Of a stretch of 64,000 bases of DNA, positions 22,556-33,300 are shown piece by piece (position 1 is the first letter of the stretch; each line of letters begins with the position of its first letter). Source of the stretch: Saccharomycopsis fibuligera x Saccharomycopsis cf. fibuligera (taxonomy: Eukaryota; Ascomycota; Saccharomycetes; Ascoideales; Saccharomycopsidaceae); the NCBI GenBank assembly GCA_001936135.1, contig CP012821.1, positions 930,001 through 994,000 of the forward strand. The letters run 5' to 3'. The translations under genes were made by a program, and so were the position numbers. A model generated the notes under the pieces. It worked only from the letters and a program-made list of their open reading frames with translations. It had not been told where the DNA came from and made no database searches.

Positions 22556-22932
22556 TATAATTATGAAGGACTATACAGTTGATATTTGATCCCAGTTGCT
22601 CAAAGTTTTTTCCTTAACAAAATCACCAGCAGGCAACCTCCTTTTTGATCTTCGTGGAATTGCCATAAGCTTCATATCATAATCTAACTATTGGCAGCGA
22701 CTACTATTGCAAGAGAGCACGTGGTTTACCTTTAGTATCGGGAATCAAAGGCTGTCAAAAGCCTCTTCGCTATTAAGCAAAAAAATAGAAAATAAAAAAA
22801 TAAAACTATTTCAAATCAATCAGCAAATAATTTTCACCCACTGTCACTTGCGGGAGGCAAAAGAGAATCGTGATCAAAATTGTTGGATTTATTAGTTCAC
22901 AATCTGTATTAGCATTCAAAAGCAACCACAAA
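22556..22932. other. Divergent promoter NIT2/UFO1
   Basis: These 377 bp lie between two opposite start codons. There is no separate gene; the open frame from 22870 begins at a GTG and is simply the upstream extension of the F-box ORF. Confidence 0.55.
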
Positions 22933-25900
22933 ATGGAGCGTTCCAGCATTTATCTTTTACCACCAGAACTTCTCATCCTGATCTTTGGCCATTTGGATAC
23001 TTACACCCTTCAAACAGTGGCGTCGCTAAATCCGTACTTCAACGACATCATCAATAATGACCATATTTGGAAAGTGATATTTATTAAACGACTCATTTCC
23101 GGGGAAAATGCCATTGACGTCAATATCTTACCGGGGAAAAGAAAGCTTGCGAAGCATCACTTGAGCATTAACGATCAAAATGTCGTGGAGAAGAATAACC
23201 GAATTATCACTGCTTTTCCGTCAATGTCAAACTCCTACTACTGGAGGACAGAGTTTTTGGTGAGGTTCACTTACTTGAAGAAAATTCTAAATATTAACAA
23301 AAATAAAAAGATAAACAATGCAAAATTGCAGAAGAAAGACTTCACCAAACTCAACCCATATTTGTTGACTTCTGTTTACAAAGTGCACTCTAACTACTTG
23401 ATTGATGATATTGTCACTGACTTTTATAATGACAAGTTGATATTATTTAGTAAAAGAACACATAACTTGAACTTTTTGTCTTTGAAGCAAGGTAAAAAGA
23501 ATTATCAAGTTGATTCGCATATTAGTCATACTTTACTTCTTGAGCATTCCGCGACTCAGCAAAATATTATCACAGCGCAAAAGTTATGCAAGAATTTCAT
23601 CATGCTCGGAAATACTAATGGTTTAATTTTTTTCAAACAATTCAACAATGACTTTGCATTTGCTAATTCATTATCGGAGAAATTCTTTGGCAGACATACT
23701 ATTATTGACCAAGTAGCATTTCATTCGCAATCACAATTGGCACAAGTGTTGATCACCAGGAAATTGTTTATCAGTTCCATTGCATTGCATCCAATGTTTG
23801 ATGCCAATGTAAATCAATTTAGTAAGACTAGTTTGGATTTGATTTCAGGTGATTTGAATGGTCAAGTTTTTGGCTGGAACTATATTACCAAGCAACCGTT
23901 GTTTCAACTCAATATTAATAAGCATTTAAATATTCAGGAATTCAATAGTTTTGATCCAAACTTGCAGTTCCCGGTATTAAAGATACAATCAAATTTTAAA
24001 AACACTATAGTGATAGAGTCCATCAACATGAATTTTTTTGTTATACAACTCAAGTCAGATATTGATTTTAGTGAGGCTAACTACACTGTTAAGCATGTTT
24101 CCATCCCCGTGGACCAACCGGATGAAACTACTATGTTACACGCAAAACTATTCAGTAACTCTGAAGATCATCTTTCTACCGATATGTTCACACACTATTT
24201 GATTGATTTGGTGACGTCAAAGCTTATATTGTCTCGAACTTTCCTCGATGTTGATTATGCAAATGAAAAAATTATTTTTTCTCAAAAAAATAAAATCGAA
24301 GTGCTAAGTTTTGACGGATATAAACGGACTACTGTCAACACCTTATTACCCTCAGAAATGGACGACCAAAAAAACCAACAGCAGCCATTACACCAGACGC
24401 AACAAGATCAAGACGCCAATATTCGAGTTGAGCGTGTTATTCAGACCAAAATTATAAATAACAACGATGCAACATCAAGAAAGCTCAATGGGAGTTTCCA
24501 CGCCGGCAATAATTCCCCACTACACATTGCATTATTTAGTAGTGGTAAAGTGGTTATTCATAGCACCACCAGTCATAATTCCAATGACACTCATCAAAAT
24601 AATAGCAGCAATAGTCCACTTGTTTTCAAAGTGATACCAGCATTCATTCAGGAAATTTTCGATATGTATCCGAATGCAGTTAACCAGATTTACCCACTCA
24701 ATCGATTTGATTGCAATAACTCGATATTGCTTCTTACGTCTTATAATGGATGGATGGCAATTTTGAATATTTTGAATGGTACAATTTTGAAAATCATTGA
24801 AAATAAAATACCAAAAACTTTGGTGAATTCTCCAATTTATAACCGTATCATTGAGCATCGTTATGAGATTGAAAATGCTAACGGTGAGCCACAAGTAGTC
24901 TCTACTAGCGTGTCGTTGAGCTTGGCCCCTACCACTGCAATAAAATTAGCAGAAGTTGCTCCAATGCAGCATGCAAATCAAAATAAAGACAATGAGTCTA
25001 AACAATTCAAAAATATTGATACAGTTCTGGAGAGTGATGATGATGTAGAACCGAGCGCAAGAGAAGATAAGAAAAATAAAGAACAAAAAAACAATACATA
25101 TTTCTTGCCAGCAGTATTATTGAACGGTGTGGTGGTATTGAATAATATTGTCCAATATTTTCAAATTTCTTTTGAAAATTCATTGTTTTTGAAAAACACT
25201 GCTGGGTTGACGGAAGAAGCGCTTCTAGCAAGCAAGCAATTAAAGAAAAAAAATTTGAAACAGTTGGCTAACTTAGAATTAGCTCGTAACATTCAAGCAG
25301 AAATAACGGAGTTTGAGTATGATAATCATCAGCAATCTTTAAAGGAAAAAATTATTGATAAGTATAATGGGGCCACAGATTTGGATGATGATGAAGAATT
25401 AATGCTTGCTCTTGCATTAAGCCAAAGTTTGAATGAATCTGCAACTAATTTAGCAGAAAATGTTATGGATATAGAGAATGTAGGTGAACCGCCTGAAATA
25501 AACGAAGATGAAGATGAAGAATTGAGGAGAGCACTTGAATTATCTAGAATCGACGCAGATACACATCAAGAAAGATTTCAAAGTTTGGAGGAAGGCATTT
25601 ATGAAGAAGAAGAGCAATTACGGAAGGTGATTGAGTTGTCTAAACAAACAGTGCATCCTAGAGATCCTACTTCGGGTAGTGACAGCAATGAAGAGGAATA
25701 TGATGAATTAAGAATTAGAAAAGCTTTGCAAGCTAATAATGGCAGCAATGGTATGTTTGAAAATATTGGTGATGTCGGCTTCATATCCTTCGAAGAGCAA
25801 AGTGACGAAGATGATGTTACTGAAAAGGACAGAGGTAAAGGTAAAGAACTGATTTCGCAAACAAATCAAAATCAACAGTATCTTGATGAAGATTTACATT

Positions 25901-26475
25901 TAGCTTTAGAGTTGTCAAAGGCCGAAAACAATCGTGCACCAATTAAATATACTGATTATTGTGCCAATGGCTTTAGTAATGAGGAAAGTGGCTCTTCTTC
26001 ATCTACCTCTTTGCCAATATCCCATGGCAACAACAGTTACAAGAACTTTAACAAACAAAGTTTTTCCTTTAACCGAATTTCATCATCTTCAGCTAGTCCG
26101 TCTTCACCGTCTGTCGCTAATGGATCTGGCACATTATCGACAACTGAAGTGTCGCATAACCCATGGGCCCGCAAGTCAAATAAGACAGATTCAAATAAGA
26201 ACTCAAAGAACAAAATCAAACAAAAATATAGAAAATTGCAGCTTTCTGAGCTTGGTAATGATGCTGATAATGATGGTAACGACGACATGGATGAGGAGTT
26301 GAAACAGATTTTGGAATTGTCGAAATATGAAGCAAAGAACAACAAAAATAATAATAGCAGCAATTCTAATTATGGTAGTAGCAAAGAACCCCAACTGCTG
26401 CCGACTGGTCAAGGTGATGATGATATGGATGAGGAGCTACAACGGATTTTGGAATTGTCAAAAGTTGAGCAGTAA
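22933..26475 (+). CDS. UFO1: F-box protein with C-terminal ubiquitin-interacting motifs, Ufo1-like
   Basis: The chosen ATG (22933) gives 1180 residues and puts the F-box at the very N terminus (about 5-50, LLPPELLILIFGHLDTYTLQ). A long middle region has weak WD40-type beta repeats (for example ISGDLNGQVFGWN). The C-terminal third holds six or seven UIM-like helices of the DEELxxALxLS type, near residues 820, 862, 893, 985, 1119 and 1166, with a degenerate one near 923. This architecture is that of yeast Ufo1, an SCF substrate receptor for Ho endonuclease that uses UIMs for its own turnover. S. cerevisiae Ufo1 is 668 residues with three UIMs, so this protein is nearly twice as long. Polar runs of N, Q and S fill the gaps. 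Confidence 0.85.
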   Translation: MERSSIYLLPPELLILIFGHLDTYTLQTVASLNPYFNDIINNDHIWKVIFIKRLISGENAIDVNILPGKRKLAKHHLSINDQNVVEKNNRIITAFPSMSNSYYWRTEFLVRFTYLKKILNINKNKKINNAKLQKKDFTKLNPYLLTSVYKVHSNYLIDDIVTDFYNDKLILFSKRTHNLNFLSLKQGKKNYQVDSHISHTLLLEHSATQQNIITAQKLCKNFIMLGNTNGLIFFKQFNNDFAFANSLSEKFFGRHTIIDQVAFHSQSQLAQVLITRKLFISSIALHPMFDANVNQFSKTSLDLISGDLNGQVFGWNYITKQPLFQLNINKHLNIQEFNSFDPNLQFPVLKIQSNFKNTIVIESINMNFFVIQLKSDIDFSEANYTVKHVSIPVDQPDETTMLHAKLFSNSEDHLSTDMFTHYLIDLVTSKLILSRTFLDVDYANEKIIFSQKNKIEVLSFDGYKRTTVNTLLPSEMDDQKNQQQPLHQTQQDQDANIRVERVIQTKIINNNDATSRKLNGSFHAGNNSPLHIALFSSGKVVIHSTTSHNSNDTHQNNSSNSPLVFKVIPAFIQEIFDMYPNAVNQIYPLNRFDCNNSILLLTSYNGWMAILNILNGTILKIIENKIPKTLVNSPIYNRIIEHRYEIENANGEPQVVSTSVSLSLAPTTAIKLAEVAPMQHANQNKDNESKQFKNIDTVLESDDDVEPSAREDKKNKEQKNNTYFLPAVLLNGVVVLNNIVQYFQISFENSLFLKNTAGLTEEALLASKQLKKKNLKQLANLELARNIQAEITEFEYDNHQQSLKEKIIDKYNGATDLDDDEELMLALALSQSLNESATNLAENVMDIENVGEPPEINEDEDEELRRALELSRIDADTHQERFQSLEEGIYEEEEQLRKVIELSKQTVHPRDPTSGSDSNEEEYDELRIRKALQANNGSNGMFENIGDVGFISFEEQSDEDDVTEKDRGKGKELISQTNQNQQYLDEDLHLALELSKAENNRAPIKYTDYCANGFSNEESGSSSSTSLPISHGNNSYKNFNKQSFSFNRISSSSASPSSPSVANGSGTLSTTEVSHNPWARKSNKTDSNKNSKNKIKQKYRKLQLSELGNDADNDGNDDMDEELKQILELSKYEAKNNKNNNSSNSNYGSSKEPQLLPTGQGDDDMDEELQRILELSKVEQ

Positions 26476-26721
26476 TAAAGGCACTATCGTTGATTGCTGG
26501 TTGCCATGAAGAACGAAAAAAAAGCTTACGATTCTTTTTTATCAGATGGTCTGGTCATCACTGAATAATGTGAATTTTTTTATAATGTACAATAGGAATT
26601 TAACTTAACATAAACTCATTTAGCATAATAAAACAGTAATACTTCTAAAAGTAAAACTTGAACAATCTCTGCAGTGCTGTAAGCAATCTTAAAATTTTAT
26701 GCTTATGACATGTATTAGAAG

Positions 26722-27618
26722 TTAAGCGGCTAAGTAGTGTGACCTTAGCCGTATATTGAGGAACGGGCCATATATGGAGAACCATGTTATCAAATAAGGC
26801 AATCTTTTTGAATTGATGCTTTCGCTTTGTTGCATATTTTCAGGTAAGTAATTTTGAGGCAAGAGATCATTGGTGTCGCATGGATGCAAAAAGAACCATG
26901 GTTCGCTTATGATGGCCGGATGGTAATCGATGCTTATTTTGGCGGGTGCTGCCATTGCTGCTGTTGTCGCTGTGTATTTACCAGCAGCACCCTGTTCATA
27001 TTCATTTGATTTGATAGCTAAAATTTCTTCAATGTCGGATATTTTATTATCTTTCTTGTGGTATATTTGGCCGGTGAATTTGCGATCTCTGGGATCAATT
27101 GGTGATTCTATAATATTTAAAAAATTTATATCAACGCACTTTGACTGAATAACTTCAGTAAGATCTACTATCGGTAATTGCTTAGTCAATAACCGAACGT
27201 GTTTTAACTTTGAAGGTTCGGTAGCAGTCTCATTTTTGCAACTTTCAGAGAAAGTATCGTCTAAATCCACAATTTCCTGCTCACTAGTACAATCCCTCTC
27301 GAAGGCATTCAGCAGCCCACTTATGATAGTGCTATTCTCAAGTTTCCAAACTCTAAAATTTATAACCGGCTCCCGGTATGACGTATGGTACGATATTGTG
27401 CTTTCCAAAAGTATCTGCTTTCGATCTTCATAGGTGAGCCTTGTTCTGATATACAAATATGGCAGTGAGGCTATCAGCGATGATGGTCGGATCTCCATTG
27501 CTTCAACTCTTCTCTTAATATCAACCTCATCGTTCTTATCTTCTTGATCCAATAAGGCACGACCTAGTATCTTCTGTAGCAGTCCAAGCTGTCTTTCAAA
27601 ATTTTCCTTAATTATCAT
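26722..27618 (-). CDS. ATG10: Autophagy E2-like enzyme Atg10
   Basis: This 298-residue protein has the Atg10 features: a beta-strand block with VINFRVWK (85-92), and the catalytic loop WFFLHPCDTNDLL (241-253) with the presumed active Cys247. The C terminus is YLITWFSIYGPFLNIRL, where the family has W-x3-GP. Atg10 conjugates Atg12 to Atg5, an early step in autophagosome formation, in the cytosol. S. cerevisiae Atg10 has 167 residues; the excess here is an acidic and Ala-rich segment (about 105-225) between the two halves of the fold. It is divergent from CNS1 over about 430 bp. Confidence 0.82.
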   Translation of the reverse strand: MIIKENFERQLGLLQKILGRALLDQEDKNDEVDIKRRVEAMEIRPSSLIASLPYLYIRTRLTYEDRKQILLESTISYHTSYREPVINFRVWKLENSTIISGLLNAFERDCTSEQEIVDLDDTFSESCKNETATEPSKLKHVRLLTKQLPIVDLTEVIQSKCVDINFLNIIESPIDPRDRKFTGQIYHKKDNKISDIEEILAIKSNEYEQGAAGKYTATTAAMAAPAKISIDYHPAIISEPWFFLHPCDTNDLLPQNYLPENMQQSESINSKRLPYLITWFSIYGPFLNIRLRSHYLAA

Positions 27619-28050
27619 TTGCCGTGGTTTGCTTCTTTTGGTGTCTTTCTCAACTCTCTCACGCCCCAGAGCCTTATTTGAGAGAAATTATAGCCAAGCA
27701 GTATTGCGATAAGTTTGTTTTTTGTTATTCAAAGCAAAAAGATGATGAAAGATCCGCCCTTTTGGAACTTCCTCTTTCGGAAATTGCGATGAGCGGGAAA
27801 AAATAAAAAATAAAAAAAAAAATAAAAAAATTTTCGGAAACCACTCGAGATGCTAGCATGTTCCAACGCTGACAAAGCAGAGATGCAGATATTTGACATT
27901 CAGACTTAAGAGAATTACGTATTTTTGGCATCCAAAACTGCTCCTATATTTTTATTCTACTAAATATTATTGCATAATACAATCGCATTACCTTTGGAAA
28001 AAAAATTCAATATCTAGTCATTGATATAAATAATTTTTAGAAACACAACC
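27619..28050. other. Divergent promoter ATG10/CNS1
   Basis: These 432 bp include an A-rich tract at about 27799-27830. No RNA gene or further ORF is supported. Confidence 0.5.
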
Positions 28051-29178
28051 ATGCCTGCCCCAATGCCCCCAACTGGCGTAAAGCACATTGCCAAGAGTGC
28101 TAGAGGTAAAAATGACCCAGAACTTCCACCGCAACTCCGAGAAATGGAAAATAAGAGTGTAGATGAAGTTGTCGCTGAGCTCAACAAATGTCCGTTTTTC
28201 ATGACTGAATACGATGATCAAGACGGCGAAAACGAGACTCTTGAAGCATTGAAATCAATGGCTTACGAAGGTGAACCACATGAAGTTGCAACTAACTTTA
28301 AAAACCAGGGAAATGAATGCTACAAATTTAAAGATTATAGAGGTGCTATACAGTTTTATACTAAGGCTCTCAATGTGAAGTGTGGAATAAAAGAAATTGA
28401 TACAGCATTATACTTGAACCGCGCACAATGTAACTTAGCATTGAAAAATTACCGCAGATGTATCAATGATTCGCAAAATGCATTAAAAATTAATCCAAAA
28501 TCAGTCAAAGCTTATTTTAAAATAAGTAAGGCAAATAATTTAATTGGAAAACTCGAGGACGCCCTTCAAGCGGCAGACTTTGGGTTGAGTTTTGCTCCTG
28601 GTGACAAAGATTTGGAAAGTTTGAAAGAACAGGTGCTGGAAAAACTCGAAGCCAAAAAGGCAAAAGAAGTTAAGGTTGCTCAATTACAAAAGACGTTCAA
28701 TGATGCAGTGGCTATGCGTGGGTTGGTTGCAGTGTATACTCAAGAGAGTCATGACAAGTACAAGAAGTTTAAGCTAGAAGATGTGAATGATGCTGAATCG
28801 CAATTTATATTTGGAGCCACAGTTGAATTTCCAACGGTAGAGTTTTTCTCCTTTATGGAACAAGTAGGAGAATTGTCTAGTATAAATGATATTATTAGTA
28901 TTGTGTATGCTTCAGGTGAACCAAAAGTCACGCAGGCAAAAAATTTAGCATATAATAATATCAACATTTACATTGAAACACTCAGTGGTGGCTTGATCAA
29001 AGCAGGTAAAAAGAAAACGATAAATGAGCTCATTAGCTTGCAAGCGCCAAAAATACCGGTGATTGACAACATAATCAAGCTCTATGTCTTGCCAAAAGAA
29101 AAATCGCAAGATTTCATCAATAACTGGGACAAAAACAAAAGATTGGCCATTAGAGTGTCCGAATCTGAGTTAGACTAA
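28051..29178 (+). CDS. CNS1: TPR co-chaperone Cns1 of Hsp90/Hsp70
   Basis: The 375-residue protein has the Cns1 layout. An N-terminal segment, PPQLREMENKSVDEVVAELN (about 26-45), precedes three TPR units at about 79-184 (ATNFKNQGNECYKFKDYRGA, then NRAQCNLALKNYRRCI). A Lys-rich helix and a C-terminal wheel-type domain follow. The TPR clamp binds the EEVD tails of Hsp90 and Hsp70; Cns1 is essential in yeast and supports folding of eEF2. Length is close to S. cerevisiae Cns1 (385). The ATG directly follows an A-rich leader. A tRNA gene begins about 290 bp past the stop. Confidence 0.92.
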   Translation: MPAPMPPTGVKHIAKSARGKNDPELPPQLREMENKSVDEVVAELNKCPFFMTEYDDQDGENETLEALKSMAYEGEPHEVATNFKNQGNECYKFKDYRGAIQFYTKALNVKCGIKEIDTALYLNRAQCNLALKNYRRCINDSQNALKINPKSVKAYFKISKANNLIGKLEDALQAADFGLSFAPGDKDLESLKEQVLEKLEAKKAKEVKVAQLQKTFNDAVAMRGLVAVYTQESHDKYKKFKLEDVNDAESQFIFGATVEFPTVEFFSFMEQVGELSSINDIISIVYASGEPKVTQAKNLAYNNINIYIETLSGGLIKAGKKKTINELISLQAPKIPVIDNIIKLYVLPKEKSQDFINNWDKNKRLAIRVSESELD

Positions 29179-29468
29179 ATTTATTATTCTATTCTGTTAT
29201 GTTTATTTTACTGCTGTGTTACAGAGGTTATCATTTAATACATTACGTTTCTTACTTTGTTTTAAGCATTTTTTCTATCGCATTCTATAGAGTAGAAATT
29301 TGGCTACGCATTTGTGTCGTACCAGATCCCTCAGTCAGCAGGTTTTTGAACAGCACAAGATATGCAAGCAGAAAGACGAGTTAGCTATGACAAAAACAGC
29401 AGAAACTGATCTGATCCTTGATTAACAAGAATAAAAAAAGAAGAACTGAAAAAAGGAAAAAAAGAATT

Positions 29469-29541
29469 TGGACGAGACAGGAATCGAACCAGTGACCTTC
29501 TGCTTGCAAGGCAGACGCGCTACCAACTACGCCACACGCCC
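29469..29541 (-). tRNA. tRNA-Ala(UGC)
   Basis: This 73-nt cloverleaf has no intron. It starts GGGCGTG, has a D arm GGCGTAGTTGGTAGC, anticodon loop TTGCAAG (anticodon TGC), a GGTTCGAATCC T arm, and 3' discriminator A. A run of T residues follows immediately on the minus strand as a Pol III terminator. The sequence is nearly the same as yeast tRNA-Ala. Confidence 0.97.
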
Positions 29542-29569
29542 ATTTCTTGTAAGTTATATTTTAAACAGA

Positions 29570-29690
29570 GTGGTGACCACTGTCTGAGCTCTAATATACT
29601 AGTATTCTAGATTGATCCTCAAAACACTGGTTCTTCTTGGATCAGTATTTTCTGACGAACATTGAGTTCTAGAACATGTTTCTTTTTTTA
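29570..29690 (-). mobile_element. Fossil LTR end piece beside tRNA-Ala(UGC)
   Basis: A segment with GACGAACATTGAGTTCTAGA is shared with the LTR-like copy at 62885-63155, and its complement resembles the end of the copy at 29881-30150. It begins about 28 bp upstream of the tRNA 5' end, where tRNA-seeking LTR retrotransposons insert. It is an incomplete, old remnant with no internal coding region. Confidence 0.5.
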
Positions 29691-29880
29691 ATTTTACTCT
29701 CTATTCTGACATTGAAGCTTTCTCCCATGTCTTAATTCAGATTCATCGACCTCAACGCTTACATAGGAAGGCAATTGTGTAATACTGTTTTTTTCAGTTT
29801 CAATAGAAAATCTACCCTAGCTATGTTTAATAATTTGTTTTTCGCGTCAACTTATTGTTGGTTTACTTCAACATACAGTA

Positions 29881-30150
29881 TGTTATTTACGGAATACTGA
29901 TATCTTAGAGTTCATATTTTGGATGTAAAAGCCTTGTATTTCCGATAACTAAATAATAATAAATATATATCAGTTGGGTTGAACCGTATATAAAAATAAT
30001 CTGTCTGAATAATGCATATCAGTGTTGAGCCATAAATGGTAGCAGATGAAAATTTATAATTTCTTGTTGGTTACAAAATATGTTCATTACGTCATGGTAT
30101 CTTCTGGGTATCTACTAATGGTTTTATTTTTAGAACTCAAGGTTCATCAG
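29881..30150 (+). mobile_element. Fossil solo LTR, about 270 bp
   Basis: Starting at TGTTATTTACGGAATACTG, this segment matches the reverse complement of 62885-63155 along essentially its whole length, including the shared core GGTTGAACCGTATATAAA and a related ending. The match is clearly diverged, so the copies are old. Family (copia or gypsy) cannot be told without internal sequence. Confidence 0.6.
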
Positions 30151-30963
30151 TTATATATATGTATATTCAAAAACTTTCAATAACTTCTGCGGCATATTTG
30201 CCCATTAAAATGACAATTAAATGGCAATCAAGGTGGATTTCATAGGCATTTATGATTGTTTTCCACAAAACTTTACTTTTTGCCGATTTGAGTTTAATAC
30301 TCAAAAGGTTAGTAATTGGCAACAGCCTGTTATGAAATTTATCAATGTTGATCGGGCTGCTGAAAAATGCCTGAATTGTAAAACTTAAAAGTAACGCATG
30401 GATATGTGTTGAAAATGTTTTATATTTCTGTACGTCTACGTTTGGAATTGCAGATTAATCTACGCCAGAAATAAGTCAGTCCTCAAATTAAGTTCATTTG
30501 GCAAGCGGTAATAAGCTCGCTTATAAGCATTGAAGGTCTTCGTCTCTATATTGTATGCAAGGGTGGAGATATTTGAAGGTAGTTTTATACGCAACTTCAA
30601 AAAGTGAAAAACTACATAATTAAGAGGAATTGTTAAGCAAACCATGAAAAACCTCAGATCGTTCGAAACCAAAACAGTTAATAGGTAAAAAGAAAAAAGA
30701 CAACATATTTAGTTATTTAATAGTACTTATTTTATGTGAGTTGTTGCAAATACTAACAGTTAATGCATTTTTATGCTCAGCAAGAAAACACGTCCTGAAT
30801 GAAGGAAGTAAACGAAAATGATAAATATAAAAATAAATAAATAAAAAAAAAAAAAAAGTAACAAAGACGAAACCTGGTGCAAAAATAATATCATGTTGTT
30901 TGACAAGCGGAACAAAAAAAAAGCAAAGTAAAAGTATATAAGTAAAAAACGAAATAACTTAAT

Positions 30964-33300
30964 TCACAAAGTATTGTTATTGCTGACAATCAATTCGACA
31001 AGTTCATTCAATGGATCTTCGGTATACTTGGATGTTTCAATGTCACTGAGCACCTTTTTTATTCCAATATTCAATGGGGTATTGCCAAGATAATTTTGAA
31101 TTTGACTAACCACCAATTCTCTATCCTTTTCACTAGTACCATATTGAACGTGTTGTAACACGTTGTAAAATTCATTAATGTGCGTCAAGTTAGGCACAGC
31201 AATATCATTATCAAAGCTTCCCAAAAGATCCAAATTTTTGACTAATGAATGTGATGAAGTAGTGACGAAAATTAACAATTTACGGTTTGCTGGCGGGGTC
31301 TTGGTGATCAACGTTTTTAACACTTGAAGAATATTGTTAGAAAATCTAGGACCGATTGGTACATATTCAATCAAACTTTCAATTTGATCAATAACAAGAA
31401 CATTTAATGGCGATTTATAAGCATCTCTGAAACAATTGTCAATATAGGTGATTTTCGAAGCTTCGGACATTCCAACAATTTGACTTGAGGAGATCATTCT
31501 AACAAATGGAAATTGAGAATTTAAGGCAATGTGAGACGCCAAAGCAGTTTTCCCTGAACCATTTGGACCATGAACCAAGATACTAAGCAAATTGGTTCTG
31601 CCATTTTCATCCTTGATTCTATTAATAAATGTTTGACCAGTTTTGAGAATTGAGTTGACCTTATTTGAGTAAGGAATAATGCCACCCTGAAACGTGTCTT
31701 TCAAGTCATCTTCACTAACACCAAATGCTGGTTTGACTTCCTCTAAAGCCATCAAGAAATCGGTCATGCTAACTTTCATTTGCGAAACTTTTTTCATGTC
31801 AACATTAGCAACAGTCCCTACTTTGATAGATTTGTTAATAGCAAAAGAAGCAGCGGATTTAACCAACCCTTCAATTTCGGCACCACTAAAATTTTTGGTT
31901 AATTCTGCTAATTTGTCGAAATCAATATCATCGTTCAATAAATGATTATCCTTCATCTTTTTGGAATGAATATCGAAAATTTGTCTACGACCATGTTTAT
32001 CAGGTAATTTGATTTCCACTTGTACTTCGAATCTACCCGGTCTTAACAATGCGTTATCAATCAAGTCAAGACGATTGGTCATTCCAATAACCAAAATGTT
32101 ATTCAACTGGTCAACCCCATCCATTTTGGCTAATAATTGATTAACCACGTTATCCCCAACGCCGGTACCATCACCCCTTGAGCCTCTTTGCTTAAAAACC
32201 GAGTCCAATTCATCAAAGATAATAATGTGCAAGGACGAGTTTTCCTTCTTGGCCTTGTATTCAGCTTCTGCATCTTTGAACAAATTTCTAATATTTTCTT
32301 CAGAACTACCAACGTACTTGGAAAGAATTTCTGGACCGTTAACAATCTTGGGCTCAGCAGAACCGTTCAACAATTTACCAATTTTCCTAGCAATTAACGT
32401 TTTACCAGTACCCGGAGGGCCGAAAAGCAATAACCCCTTAACATGATTAATTCCCAACTTGTCAATTAAACCAGGTGGGAAAATACGAGACGCGAAAGCT
32501 CTTCTGAAAATTTGGGAAAATTCCGTGTCTAGCCCACCAACGCCCATATCTTCGAACTTGAAGTCTGGTCTGATGATTGCATCTGGCCTCATTCTAGTAG
32601 CTGACGCTTTGAACGGAACTTGTGGAGGAGCGTTAGAAAACCAGTTGATAGCGGTTTTACCATTCAAAATCCCCTTAGCATTAACTGACGACATAAAGTT
32701 ATTGACTTGCTGATTTGAGCTGCTGTCAACCATACTCATGACTTGGATGGATTTAACATAGCACTCGAAAATTAATGACTTGTAATCAAACAAGATTTGT
32801 TGGGTTGGCTGGAAAACCTGTTCATTGAAAGCAGCAATGAATTTTTTTTGCAAATCATCCTGATCGAACGGTTCTTTGATCAAAGCGCCCTTGTTTTTGT
32901 TTCTGAAATTGATTTCAATATTGACGGCTGACAACAAGTTGTTGGCGTTGACTCTATATGGCTGAACTTGCACTGACTGGTTCAATGAAAATTGCATCCA
33001 GGTTCTTTGGGATCCATTTAGAGCTAACTGCCCTGGACCTAATTCTCTAGCTTGCACTGTAGTGACAACAAAGGTATTGTCGATAAGCACTAAGCTGCCA
33101 GATGGGAAATTGTTGGTGGCTACGCAGCCAGAAAGGGCAATTGTGTTGTTGGGAGCATTTGCAACAAACAACGTTTGCACTTGGCCACTGCCACCAGATG
33201 GAGGAGCGACTCTGCCACTGGAAGGACTCGAAAACCCCTGGTGTGGCTGGGGTGGTGGCGGGCTATTGGAGCTGCCGGAACCGAAACCAAATCTGTTCAT
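30964..33300 (-). CDS. SEC18: Sec18, the yeast NSF ATPase
   Basis: The product has 778 residues from the ATG at 33300. The N domain (about 40-230) includes NGSQRTW. D1 ATPase has Walker A GPPGTGKT (294-301) and Walker B FDELD (about 362-366), with the classic RGDGTGVGDNVVNQLL stretch. D2 has Walker A GPNGSGKT (578-585) and a VLVID Walker B. Long blocks, such as GPEILSKYVGSSEENIRNLF, agree with S. cerevisiae Sec18 (758). It disassembles SNARE complexes with Sec17 after membrane fusion. A further open frame upstream starts only at TTG and is not used. SEC18 is divergent from YOS1, another trafficking gene, with 338 bp between start codons. Confidence 0.98.
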   Translation of the reverse strand: MNRFGFGSGSSNSPPPPQPHQGFSSPSSGRVAPPSGGSGQVQTLFVANAPNNTIALSGCVATNNFPSGSLVLIDNTFVVTTVQARELGPGQLALNGSQRTWMQFSLNQSVQVQPYRVNANNLLSAVNIEINFRNKNKGALIKEPFDQDDLQKKFIAAFNEQVFQPTQQILFDYKSLIFECYVKSIQVMSMVDSSSNQQVNNFMSSVNAKGILNGKTAINWFSNAPPQVPFKASATRMRPDAIIRPDFKFEDMGVGGLDTEFSQIFRRAFASRIFPPGLIDKLGINHVKGLLLFGPPGTGKTLIARKIGKLLNGSAEPKIVNGPEILSKYVGSSEENIRNLFKDAEAEYKAKKENSSLHIIIFDELDSVFKQRGSRGDGTGVGDNVVNQLLAKMDGVDQLNNILVIGMTNRLDLIDNALLRPGRFEVQVEIKLPDKHGRRQIFDIHSKKMKDNHLLNDDIDFDKLAELTKNFSGAEIEGLVKSAASFAINKSIKVGTVANVDMKKVSQMKVSMTDFLMALEEVKPAFGVSEDDLKDTFQGGIIPYSNKVNSILKTGQTFINRIKDENGRTNLLSILVHGPNGSGKTALASHIALNSQFPFVRMISSSQIVGMSEASKITYIDNCFRDAYKSPLNVLVIDQIESLIEYVPIGPRFSNNILQVLKTLITKTPPANRKLLIFVTTSSHSLVKNLDLLGSFDNDIAVPNLTHINEFYNVLQHVQYGTSEKDRELVVSQIQNYLGNTPLNIGIKKVLSDIETSKYTEDPLNELVELIVSNNNTL

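Larger units (their letters stand above)
29542..30963. other. Intergenic region with fossil LTR pieces between tRNA-Ala and SEC18
   Basis: This 1.4 kb AT-rich stretch contains the LTR-like remnants listed separately and then the 3' flank of SEC18, with A-rich tracts at about 30830-30860. No gene is supported. Confidence 0.55.

Noticed and set aside
22870-22932. Upstream extension of the F-box ORF
   Set aside because: It starts at GTG; the ATG at 22933 places the F-box at the normal position.
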